Source: Clostridia bacterium (GTDB lineage Bacteria; Bacillota; Clostridia; Oscillospirales; CAG-272). From it: a stretch of DNA of 6,033 nt. Positions 1-5,435 of this stretch are shown in pieces. Position numbers and translations under genes: made by a program. The stretch lies in the NCBI GenBank assembly GCA_017395715.1, contig JAFQNZ010000150.1, forward strand, positions 1 through 6,033, written 5' to 3'. The notes under the pieces are model-generated. The model was not told the origin of the DNA. It did no database searches and saw only the letters and a program-made list of their open reading frames with translations. Numbering within the stretch: position 1 is the first letter of the stretch; each line of letters opens with the position of its first letter.

Positions 1-1
1 T

Positions 2-337
2 ACCGGCAGCTATTGAAACTGCGGTAGAAGATGCAGGCTTTTGGGCAAGTATTCCTCTGTGGCTTGTTACAATCTTGGGAAGTCTTTTCATAACCATAAT
101 GTCATTCATTATGATATTCAGAATACCCGCCAAGAAGAAAAACACCTCATCCCAGCCAAAGGAAAAACGGTGTTTGACTCCCGCTTCGCTTTCTGAAAGA
201 AGCCGCTCTGCCTCGCGCACAATATCGCAGGTCGGCGGATCGTAATCCGCGTCTTTCAAAATGAAATACGCCTCTTCAAAAATGTCGCTTTTCGGGCTTT
301 TGATCTGGATCACACGCTTTTCGCATCCTTTTATCAT
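2..337 (-). CDS. Small conserved protein downstream of spoIIR, 3' end missing or replaced
   Basis: The start codon at 335-337 lies only 4 bp past the spoIIR stop, so the two are almost certainly co-transcribed. The protein begins MIKGCEKRVIQIKSPKSDIF, is acidic and amphipathic over about 60 residues, then turns hydrophobic (VFFFLAGI, about residues 66-73). I recall small proteins of this kind, with a conserved MIKG start and a C-terminal membrane anchor, next to spoIIR in Clostridia, but their function is not known to me. No clear Shine-Dalgarno is present next to the start and no other in-frame start exists before an upstream stop, so translational coupling to spoIIR is plausible. From about base 122 leftward the frame stays open to the edge but reads antisense through the conjugation-like segment, so only residues 1 to about 72 are trusted. 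Confidence 0.6.
   Translation of the reverse strand, partial: MIKGCEKRVIQIKSPKSDIFEEAYFILKDADYDPPTCDIVREAERLLSESEAGVKHRFSFGWDEVFFFLAGILNIIMNDIMVMKRLPKIVTSHRGILAQKPASSTAVSIAAG
3..245 (+). pseudogene. Fragment of a VirB6/TrbL-like conjugation membrane protein, broken near base 120
   Basis: An open plus-strand frame enters from the left edge and stops at 243-245. Its first ~38 residues contain a hydrophobic stretch beginning FWASIPLWLVTILGSLFIT and ending near SFIMIF at about base 119. From memory this matches the transmembrane region of the large VirB6/TrbL-like channel protein in Tn1549/CTn-type integrative conjugative elements, where a VYGRFF-like motif normally follows. Here the frame instead continues into polar, low-complexity residues that are antisense to the next gene, so everything after about base 120 is probably not real protein. 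In a type IV secretion apparatus such a protein would sit in the inner membrane. The family call rests on recall without a search, and the segment is short. It may be a remnant of an inserted element or an assembly join. Confidence 0.45.
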
Positions 338-341
338 CGAT

Positions 342-977
342 TCAGGAGAACCATCCTTTCACTTTTTTCCATGCCGACGACACACTTTCCACAACCTTAA
401 AGCGCACGACGTATTCCTTGTCCTCGTCTTCGGTCAAAAGCCGTACCTGACTCGGGGTAAAGCCCGCTTCAGACAGCGCTTCTCCCGCCTCCGCCGAGGA
501 GGTGCAAAGCGGCGGATAGACCATGCACCACCAATTCTTGCCCGCCCCGTCGCCGATCAGCACCCGTAAGGATAAATATTCACCTGCAGGCAGGCGCATG
601 CCTTCATATTCGCGCGTGGGATAATATTCCCGACAAAGCGAAACGGTCACATCGTGATCATATCCCGCCGCTTTGACAGTCTCTTCGGCAAGCAATTCAA
701 TGTCGAGGAGCAAAGAAGAGAGCAAAGCTTCGGCTTCCTCTTTGGATTCACCTTCGTTGATCACATCGCCAAAAGCCGAAAGGATCGCATCGCGCACCGA
801 AAGCTTTAGCTTCTGCTCGTCTTCCTCATCCGAGTGCGCAAGCACATGAAGGCGGATCACCCCGTCATACACCGCCGAAGCATCGTGAAGCGGCAAAAAG
901 ACAAAAAGCATCACCACAGGAAGAAGAAGTGCCGAAAAGACAATGAGAAAGTGTTTCATAAAAGTGTACTGTTTCAT
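342..977 (-). CDS. spoIIR: Stage II sporulation protein R
   Basis: SpoIIR is the forespore-made signalling protein that is exported to the intermembrane space and triggers SpoIIGA-dependent processing of pro-sigma E in the mother cell. The 211-residue product has one N-terminal hydrophobic segment (about residues 8-28, signal or anchor), then the family hallmark IRLHVLAHSD at 41-50 followed by a charged helix ending VRDAIL, and the second hallmark KNWWCMVYPPLC at 147-158. Length and domain order are normal for the family. The start at 977 is preceded by GGGG about 8 nt upstream, which is itself buried in a hairpin. An alternative start is Met7 (959), which has no better ribosome site. In B. 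subtilis spoIIR is sigma-F dependent; I could not find a convincing sigma-F promoter here. A small conserved gene follows 4 bp downstream. Confidence 0.93.
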   Translation of the reverse strand: MKQYTFMKHFLIVFSALLLPVVMLFVFLPLHDASAVYDGVIRLHVLAHSDEEDEQKLKLSVRDAILSAFGDVINEGESKEEAEALLSSLLLDIELLAEETVKAAGYDHDVTVSLCREYYPTREYEGMRLPAGEYLSLRVLIGDGAGKNWWCMVYPPLCTSSAEAGEALSEAGFTPSQVRLLTEDEDKEYVVRFKVVESVSSAWKKVKGWFS

Positions 978-1022
978 AAAAAATACCCCGTCAAAACCAT
1001 AGTACCGATAGTCTTGACGGAG
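978..1022 (-). terminator. 15-bp hairpin with U tract ending at the spoIIR start codon
   Basis: On the spoIIR strand, arm 1008-1022 pairs with arm 986-1000 across a 7-nt loop (1001-1007). This gives 15 consecutive pairs, three of them G-U, followed by TATTTTTT and then directly by the ATG at 977. The shape is that of a Rho-independent terminator. It also buries the only GGGG that could serve as the spoIIR ribosome site. It may end read-through from upstream, act as an attenuator, or be a palindromic protein site. The structure is clear; the role is inferred. Confidence 0.6.
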
Positions 1023-1081
1023 TTTTCCTGTTTTATTCGTAAGAATGGAAAAGTTTTCCTGTTATAAACTTATTAATCTGA

Positions 1082-1259
1082 AACACCTCATCCGTCAGCC
1101 TGCGGCTGCCACCTTCTCCCACTGGAGAAGGCTTGGTTCATGCGTTCATACTTACAATCAAATACACTCTACATTTGATAATATAAGTAAACAACTATAC
1201 AAAGCCTTCTCCAGTGGGAGAAGGTGGCACGCGAAAAAACGCGTGCCGGATGAGGTGTT
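1082..1259. repeat. MITE-like inverted-repeat element 1
   Basis: The outer ends are a perfect 13-bp inverted repeat (AACACCTCATCCG at 1082-1094 against 1247-1259). Inside each lies a different small hairpin: CAGCC-TGC-GGCTG at 1096-1108 on the left, and a GGCACGCG/CGCGTGCC stem with an all-A loop at 1225-1246 on the right. Then comes a perfect 26-bp inverted repeat (1109-1134 against 1202-1227), itself containing the stem-loop CCTTCTCC-CACT-GGAGAAGG. The centre (1135-1201) is AT-rich and non-coding. No transposase is present and no target duplication is obvious. I recall very similar 'cacctcatccg...ccttctccc' sequences scattered through Clostridia genomes, so this is probably one copy of a dispersed non-autonomous family. 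Confidence 0.82.
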
Positions 1260-1318
1260 CGGACACGATTGTTGTTAACCGTATTTAGAACAAAAAGCTT
1301 TCGATAGCAAGCTCAAGG

Positions 1319-1420
1319 CTCGCCCTTTGGGAGAGCTCCCGCGAAAGCGGGTGAGAGGGTTCTTTTCACTCGATTCTGCCCTCTCCGTCGGCTACGCCGC
1401 CACCTCTCCCAAAGGGCGAG
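1319..1420. repeat. MITE-like inverted-repeat element 2
   Basis: The outer ends are a perfect 17-bp inverted repeat (CTCGCCCTTTGGGAGAG at 1319-1335 against 1404-1420). Inside each arm is a different hairpin: CCCGC-GAAA-GCGGG at 1338-1351 on the left, and CGGC-TAC-GCCG around 1389-1399 on the right. A perfect 7-bp inner repeat follows (GAGAGGG 1353-1359 against CCCTCTC 1379-1385) around a 19-nt centre. The element can fold into a cruciform on either strand. It contains no gene and no transposase. I recall similar 'cgccctttgggagag' elements as dispersed repeats in Clostridia, but copy number cannot be judged here. Confidence 0.8.
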
Positions 1421-1503
1421 GCTTTTGGCTAAAACATTCTCAATCACGATCAAATACTCTCTGCTATATTCGATTAGAAAAAACACACTCCTGTCCCGAC
1501 CTG

Positions 1504-1539
1504 CAAAAAAAACAAAGCCACTTTTTACAGTGACTTTGT
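1504..1539 (-). terminator. Intrinsic terminator after ruvX
   Basis: On the minus strand the arms ACAAAGTCAC (1530-1539) and GTGGCTTTGT (1512-1521) pair with one G-U around an 8-nt loop, and a run of eight T follows (1504-1511). It starts 10 bp after the ruvX stop and closes the kinase-like/hydrolase/ruvX operon. Confidence 0.92.
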
Positions 1540-1549
1540 CCTGAAACAC

Positions 1550-1969
1550 TTATTTCTTGCTGTCAATATAATTCTGCAAAATGATCTCGGCAGAGAGGGT
1601 ATCCACCACCGCTTTGCGTTTGCCGCCGCGCGTGTCGGTCTCATTTAAGATGCGATGCGCCAGCATGGTGGTACATCGCTCGTCGTACAGCACCACTTCC
1701 CTGCCTGTTGCTTCTTTGATCATCTCGGCAAGGGCTGCTGCTTTTTCGCTTTTTTCGCCTCTTGTGCCGTTCATGTTGATCGGATTGCCCACCACAATGG
1801 CGGCAACGTCAAATTCCTTGGCGTAAGCATCGATCTGTTCGAGAAGCACTTCCACACGGCGTGTGCGTATCGTACCCACGCCGCGCGCCATAAAGCCTGT
1901 GGGATCGCTCACCGCAATGCCTGTGCGCGCTTCTCCGTAGTCCACACCGAGATAGCGTTTGTTTGTCAT
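1550..1969 (-). CDS. ruvX: RuvX/YqgF family putative pre-16S rRNA nuclease / Holliday junction resolvase-like protein
   Basis: This is an RNase H-fold protein of the YqgF family, linked in E. coli to maturation of the 16S rRNA 5' end and annotated elsewhere as a putative Holliday junction resolvase. At 139 residues it has the normal family length. Visible hallmarks are the first acidic strand LGVDYGEARTGIAVSD (Asp10), VVGNPINMNGTRG near residues 59-71, the second acidic strand YDERCTT (Glu97), and VVDTLSAEIILQNY (Asp123), so the expected acidic triad is intact. I chose the start at 1969 because AGAGGTGG lies just upstream and the family begins at the strand before VDYG. A longer frame to 2035 would overlap the hydrolase and add residues atypical of the family. 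The start is 16 bp after the hydrolase stop, and the gene is last in its operon. Confidence 0.93.
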   Translation of the reverse strand: MTNKRYLGVDYGEARTGIAVSDPTGFMARGVGTIRTRRVEVLLEQIDAYAKEFDVAAIVVGNPINMNGTRGEKSEKAAALAEMIKEATGREVVLYDERCTTMLAHRILNETDTRGGKRKAVVDTLSAEIILQNYIDSKK

Positions 1970-1985
1970 AGTCCACCTCTCATTA

Positions 1986-2939
1986 TCAAAAAAGATGCGT
2001 GCGGCGGAGTGCCACAGCTGCCTCGGTCTTGTCATTCAGCCAAGCGAGGATTTCTTCCTTGGCAAGGGAGTCTGAAAGACTGCCGATGATTTCATGCTTT
2101 TCGCCCTTGTATAAACGGCAGGTAAGATCGGTCACCCCCGCTTCTTTCATTTCCTCTGCCAAAGCCGTAATGCCCTCACCCATACCGCCGAGCGGGTCGC
2201 GCTCGCCCGAAACAAAGAGCATCGGCAAACCTTGCGGCACTTCTTTGACCCAATCGTCACTTGATATATACTGCATCAGACGGAACATATCATAGTAGCC
2301 ATCGGCGCACATGGCATGACCGCTCAAAGGGTCATCGGCGCGCCGTGCAAGGGCTACGGGATTGGTGGTTACCCAACTTCCCACCTCAGGAAACTGTTTG
2401 TCAAACTTTCCGATCATCAGTTTTTCCACATCATCCGACGGGGTTCTGCCCGCTTTTTTTACGAGCTTTTCAAGCTTCTTCTTTTGGAAGTAAGAAACAC
2501 GGATCTTTTCACAAGTACCGCTGATGATCGCGCCGTCAAGGGTATCCTTGTGTGACGCCATATACGCGCGAAGCACAAAACTGCCAAGGCTGTGTCCGAA
2601 CACAAAAAGCGGCAAATGGCGAAAGCGTTTACGGATGATTGCCACCATCGATTGCATATCTTTCACCAGCACCACGTCACCGTCTTTTTCGGCAAAACTA
2701 CCGTACAGTCCACCCTCGGCAACACTTCTGCCATGCCCCGCATGGTCATAGGCATATACCGCAAAGTCATGCTCGCAGAGATAGTTCAAAAAATCTGCAT
2801 ACCGTCCGCTGTGCGAACGCATACCGTGAAGCACAAGCACAATGCCGCGGGGGAGATTTTTCGGCATCATGGCGCGGTAATATATATTATCAGTCTGATT
2901 GGCTGAGGGAAAATACCCCTCACGCATCGTATCGTTCAT
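1986..2939 (-). CDS. Serine alpha/beta hydrolase, monoacylglycerol lipase/lysophospholipase type
   Basis: This 317-residue protein has the full layout of the hydrolase-4 (serine aminopeptidase S33 type) family. The oxyanion loop is HGM at 38-40, after a hydrophobic strand. YDHAGHGRS is at 64-72. The nucleophile elbow GHSLGS has Ser117. The acid is Asp248 in SGERDPLGG and the catalytic His is His282 in YKGEKHE. A lysine-rich helical lid lies around residues 143-200. There is no signal peptide, so it is probably cytoplasmic. The likely reaction is hydrolysis of a mono-acyl ester such as monoacylglycerol or lysophospholipid; the real substrate cannot be read from sequence. AAGGAG six bases before the ATG supports the start. 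It begins 20 bp after the kinase-like gene and is followed by ruvX. Confidence 0.88.
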   Translation of the reverse strand: MNDTMREGYFPSANQTDNIYYRAMMPKNLPRGIVLVLHGMRSHSGRYADFLNYLCEHDFAVYAYDHAGHGRSVAEGGLYGSFAEKDGDVVLVKDMQSMVAIIRKRFRHLPLFVFGHSLGSFVLRAYMASHKDTLDGAIISGTCEKIRVSYFQKKKLEKLVKKAGRTPSDDVEKLMIGKFDKQFPEVGSWVTTNPVALARRADDPLSGHAMCADGYYDMFRLMQYISSDDWVKEVPQGLPMLFVSGERDPLGGMGEGITALAEEMKEAGVTDLTCRLYKGEKHEIIGSLSDSLAKEEILAWLNDKTEAAVALRRTHLF

Positions 2940-2959
2940 ACCCGTCTCCTTGTGTCTTT

Positions 2960-3901
2960 TTACACCGAAAAAGGAAGCTCATTCTTTTGAATATACGCCG
3001 CCACCTGTTCGCGCGTGGGAATGCGGAAGCCCTTGCCCTCGCGTGCCAAAAGGTCGGCAATGGCGGCATAACCGCACGCGTCTTTGGCACCCTCATGGAG
3101 CATATATTCAGCGGCAAACACAGCGGATTCCACGTTGACATAGCCGAGCGTGATCGCCTTGTCGGCGGCATCGGTTACAAAAATAATGCTGTAGGTTCTG
3201 CCGTCATACAGGAACAGTCCGCGGTTTTTCATGCGAATCACATAGACGTCCGCCGCGATCTTCTGCGCGATGGTTAAACAGCATTTCAGTGCCGTTTCCA
3301 CGTCCCGCACAGGCATGGACGTAAACTGCTCTGCCGTATCGTCGGTGGTATAAAGCGCCTTGAGAGAGGCACCCTTGACCGATACCGCACGCAGGAGAGT
3401 TTCCTCGGAAAGATCCATACACACGGGAATACCAAACGTATCGCACTTTTCGAGTGTATGAATGGCAACATATCCGTCCGTCTCGGCAGAAACAAACACC
3501 GCATCGGGCTTAAAGCCGATGGCTTTGTCCACGTCCTCCGCCGCCATTTTGGCAGAAGCACCGCGGTAGCGCACCGTGCGCGGCTCGGCATACCCGCTTT
3601 CGCAAAACGAAACGATCATGCCCGTCTGCGAACCATCATCGCTCGCCACAGCATCCACGTTGATGCCGTTATCCGAAAAGAACTGTGTCAACCTCGAAGC
3701 GTTGCCGTCTTTGCCCACGCGGGAGCAAAGAAACGCATCCGCACCCAAAAAGGTTGCGGCAAGCGCAGCATTGCCCGCAGGCCCACCCGGCAAAAAGAGG
3801 TATTGCTCCTCATCGCACACCTCGCCTAAGCCCGGCAGGCGCTTGAATTTCATCAGCATTTCAATTGCCACATCACCAATCACAAGCAGTTTTTTTGCCA
3901 T
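2960..3901 (-). CDS. PfkB-family carbohydrate-kinase-like protein with altered active-site motif
   Basis: The 313-residue protein has the ribokinase/PfkB fold signature. It has an N-terminal strand LLVIGD, the first PfkB signature LPGGPAGNAALAATFLGAD (about 37-55) with SRVGKDG after it, a MDLS strand at 162-165, and VIRMKNRGLFLYDG (221-234), which corresponds to the usual strand before the second signature. The second signature, normally close to DTTGAGDAF and holding the anion hole and catalytic base Asp, reads VTDAADKAITLG at 242-253, so the GAGD core is missing while the flanking helices look preserved. It may have lost or changed phosphotransfer activity, or act as a sugar-binding or regulatory protein. 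The start is supported by AAGGGAAG upstream and by a consensus promoter. It is first in the operon. Confidence 0.85.
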   Translation of the reverse strand: MAKKLLVIGDVAIEMLMKFKRLPGLGEVCDEEQYLFLPGGPAGNAALAATFLGADAFLCSRVGKDGNASRLTQFFSDNGINVDAVASDDGSQTGMIVSFCESGYAEPRTVRYRGASAKMAAEDVDKAIGFKPDAVFVSAETDGYVAIHTLEKCDTFGIPVCMDLSEETLLRAVSVKGASLKALYTTDDTAEQFTSMPVRDVETALKCCLTIAQKIAADVYVIRMKNRGLFLYDGRTYSIIFVTDAADKAITLGYVNVESAVFAAEYMLHEGAKDACGYAAIADLLAREGKGFRIPTREQVAAYIQKNELPFSV

Positions 3902-3941
3902 ACAGTTACACTTCCCTTCGGAATGGAATCCTATTGTTCAT

Positions 3942-3970
3942 ATTATAAACGATATTTTTTTCTTTGTCAA
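3942..3970 (-). promoter_or_regulatory. Sigma-A promoter of the kinase-like/hydrolase/ruvX operon
   Basis: On the minus strand TTGACA (3965-3970) and TATAAT (3942-3947) are separated by exactly 17 bp, a perfect consensus. Transcription should start near 3935, leaving a leader of about 35 nt before the ATG at 3901. It lies immediately after the terminator of the upstream lipoprotein unit. Confidence 0.92.
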
Positions 3971-3977
3971 TAAGCAC

Positions 3978-4010
3978 AAAAAAACAAAGCCCCGAAAAAT
4001 CGGGGCTTTG
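3978..4010 (-). terminator. Intrinsic terminator of the lipoprotein unit
   Basis: A perfect 11-bp stem (CAAAGCCCCGA 3985-3995 with TCGGGGCTTTG 4000-4010) with a 4-nt loop is followed on the minus strand by seven T (3978-3984). It starts 11 bp after the TAA at 4022-4024, which marks where the lipoprotein gene originally ended. The stem is identical to the terminator at 5574-5608. Confidence 0.95.
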
Positions 4011-4021
4011 CCGTAGATCAA

Positions 4022-4195
4022 TTACTTAGCAAAGGTAGTCATGCCGGTATAAACGGCATTGTTTTCAGCATCGGTGACGGTGTTATTGAAATTCTCTGCA
4101 GCGTTTGCAAAGTCAATCTTTTTCAGGAAGAGAACACGAATGTTCTTGGTTCCTTCAGCACCTTCTGCTGTTTGATAATATGCATTAAGCTTTAT
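4022..4195 (-). pseudogene. Out-of-frame C-terminal tail of the lipoprotein gene, homologous to the right-edge gene
   Basis: Past the lipoprotein stop at 4192-4194, the -1 frame stays open for 57 codons (starting IKLNAYYQ) and ends at TAA 4022-4024, just before the terminator. It contains YYQ, then EGTKNIRVLFL, and ends NAVYTGMTTFAK. The right-edge protein has YYQ, EGKLNIRVLFL and, at its very end, ATVFTGSAVLGE. The match shows this tail was coding. Adding one A to GAATAAAG would fuse it in frame to the lipoprotein (TNE-IKLNAYYQ). No slippery heptamer of the X XXY YYZ type sits at the junction, so an indel (real or a sequencing/assembly error) is likelier than programmed frameshifting. About 60 residues between the two homologous blocks are missing relative to the paralog. 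There is no separate ribosome site for the tail. Confidence 0.72.
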
Positions 4196-5418
4196 TCGTT
4201 GGTAACAGCGTTGAAAGTAGCAGTTTCTTCGTTGTTTTCAGACGTAACGTTTGTGTTGTTTACAGCGCAAACACCAGCAGCCACTTTGGAACAGGTTATA
4301 GCTCCGCTGGCAACACAATCCTTTATCGTCATAGGATGGTTACCCGCGCTGGCAACAAGAGATGCCGCAGCGTCGCCCGTAGAACTGATCGCGCCATAGT
4401 TTGCGCAGTTTGTGATCTTGTTATCACCCTTTGCAGAGCCACTGCCCAGAAGACCGGCAGTCCAGTCGCTCGAAGTAATGGAAGCGTAGTTCACGCAGTC
4501 CTTCATATCGAGCTTGTCTTCGGTGCTGCCGTCGGTGGATCCCACGATACCGCCACAGTTGGGAGCGCGGCCGGTGCCGACTGCATAAACCGAAGAATTC
4601 GCATCCAAAGTACAGCCATAGAACGAAATGGCGTTTGTCACGGTACTGTTATTCTGCGCACAGCCGCAAATACCGCCAACGTTGATCTGCTCACCAAATA
4701 CACCGGTCAGAGAAACGTCCACGTTTTCAAGCTTGATGTTTTCAAAGTGACCTCTGTCAGCAAAACCTGCCACACCGCCGACAAAGCTTCTTGCGATTGT
4801 GCCGAGTTCAGCGGCAACTGCCGTGAGAGAGCAGTCTCTGAGTGTCAGATTCTTAATGACACCGCCTGCTTCCAAATGATCGACAAGAATACCGCTACCG
4901 TTACCTACAAAATCGGTGTTTTCGAGATGGATACCGCTGATAACGTGACCGTCACCATCGATAGTACCGTCAAAACTATAAATAGGGGTCCAAGCTTTTC
5001 CGGTCATGTCAATGTCAGCTGTCAGCTTGGCTGTGTAAGCTTTGCCAATGCCATCAGCTTCGATTCTGAACGCAATGAGGTCTTCCGCAGATCCGATTTC
5101 GTAAACGCCTTCACCGTTGGGAGTGAGACTGCCGGTGGCAGTGGTGATGGGAGTGGTAGTGCCGGGCGTGGTGGTAATAGCGGTGGATGTGCCGGGAGTA
5201 GTGGTGGTAATAGCGGTGGATGTGCCGGGGGTAGTGGTGGGCGTAGTTGTCACGTTGCCGGGCTGAGTAGCAACGGGAGTGGTGGCAACCGGAGCCTTGG
5301 GAGTGGTAGCAACGGGAGTGGTGGCAGTAACTTCTTCGCTGCCGCAAGCAACAAGTGTAAACGCGAGAAGAACAACTGCCACAACAACAAGAGAGAGTGC
5401 TACAAGTGTTTTTTTCAT
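4192..5418 (-). CDS. Surface lipoprotein with Thr/Pro-rich stalk and GLUG-like repeats
   Basis: The 408-residue product starts MKKTLVAL, has a hydrophobic signal peptide and lipobox LVAC with the lipidated Cys at 25, so it should be anchored on the outer face of the membrane. Residues about 30-100 are a low-complexity Thr/Pro/Ala stalk with TTTPGTSTAI-like repeats. From about 104 comes VYEIGSAEDLIAF, then YSFDGTIDGDGHVISGIHL (147-165), and then at least five glycine-rich units of the GLUG type: VGGVAG 213, VGGICG 247, CGGIVG 288, TAGLLG 320 and a weaker AAGVCA 380, each followed by a Cys/Asn-containing strand. This suggests a right-handed beta-helix-like repeat domain. The start at 5418 follows GGAGG with 5-nt spacing; the TTG four codons earlier lies inside the ribosome site. 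Ligand and role are unknown, with adhesion or glycan binding possible. The frame ends early relative to the homologous tail downstream. Confidence 0.87.
   Translation of the reverse strand: MKKTLVALSLVVVAVVLLAFTLVACGSEEVTATTPVATTPKAPVATTPVATQPGNVTTTPTTTPGTSTAITTTTPGTSTAITTTPGTTTPITTATGSLTPNGEGVYEIGSAEDLIAFRIEADGIGKAYTAKLTADIDMTGKAWTPIYSFDGTIDGDGHVISGIHLENTDFVGNGSGILVDHLEAGGVIKNLTLRDCSLTAVAAELGTIARSFVGGVAGFADRGHFENIKLENVDVSLTGVFGEQINVGGICGCAQNNSTVTNAISFYGCTLDANSSVYAVGTGRAPNCGGIVGSTDGSTEDKLDMKDCVNYASITSSDWTAGLLGSGSAKGDNKITNCANYGAISSTGDAAASLVASAGNHPMTIKDCVASGAITCSKVAAGVCAVNNTNVTSENNEETATFNAVTNE
5161..5325. repeat. Imperfect tandem repeats encoding the lipoprotein stalk
   Basis: The plus strand shows a 30-bp unit at 5161-5190, a 33-bp version at 5191-5223 and a partial third from 5224 to about 5244, all beginning GCCGGG. 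A second repeat, GTAGCAACGGGAGTGGTGGCA, occurs near 5267 and again 39 bp later near 5306 (one base differs at the left edge). Unit lengths are multiples of three, so copy changes would lengthen or shorten the Thr/Pro stalk without breaking the frame. Confidence 0.8.
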
Positions 5419-5435
5419 ATTATCCTCCAAAAAAT

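Larger units (their letters stand above)
1023..1503. other. Gene-free intergenic region carrying two inverted-repeat elements
   Basis: No credible gene lies in these 481 bases. Short open frames here run through the repeats and have no ribosome sites or recognisable residues. The region holds a 12-bp direct repeat (AGTTTTCCTGTT at 1021-1032 and 1052-1063), an inverted-repeat element at 1082-1259, a second one at 1319-1420, and AT-rich sequence up to the ruvX terminator. The spoIIR promoter should lie in its left part, but I could not identify one with confidence. Confidence 0.75.

Noticed and set aside
1023..1080. A sigma-F promoter for spoIIR
   Set aside because: GGAAAACT-like -10 candidates exist on the minus strand, but none has a matching -35 at 15-16 bp, so I did not annotate one.
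1045..1278. A 77-codon plus-strand frame
   Set aside because: It consists almost wholly of inverted-repeat element 1, with no ribosome site or protein-like features.
1082..1420. CRISPR array or tRNA cluster suggested by the dense hairpins
   Set aside because: There are no regularly spaced direct repeats with unique spacers, and none of the hairpins forms a cloverleaf or carries a T-arm motif. The repeats are inverted, not direct.
1313..1549. A 78-codon minus-strand frame between ruvX and spoIIR
   Set aside because: It runs through the ruvX terminator and inverted-repeat element 2; its sequence is just the repeat translated.
1970..2035. A longer start for RuvX adding 22 residues
   Set aside because: It would overlap the hydrolase gene, and the added residues are unlike the family, whereas 1969 has a ribosome site and the standard N-terminus.
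4185..4200. Programmed -1 ribosomal frameshifting joining the lipoprotein to its tail
   Set aside because: No slippery heptamer occurs at the junction and I saw no strong downstream stem-loop at the right distance; an indel is simpler.
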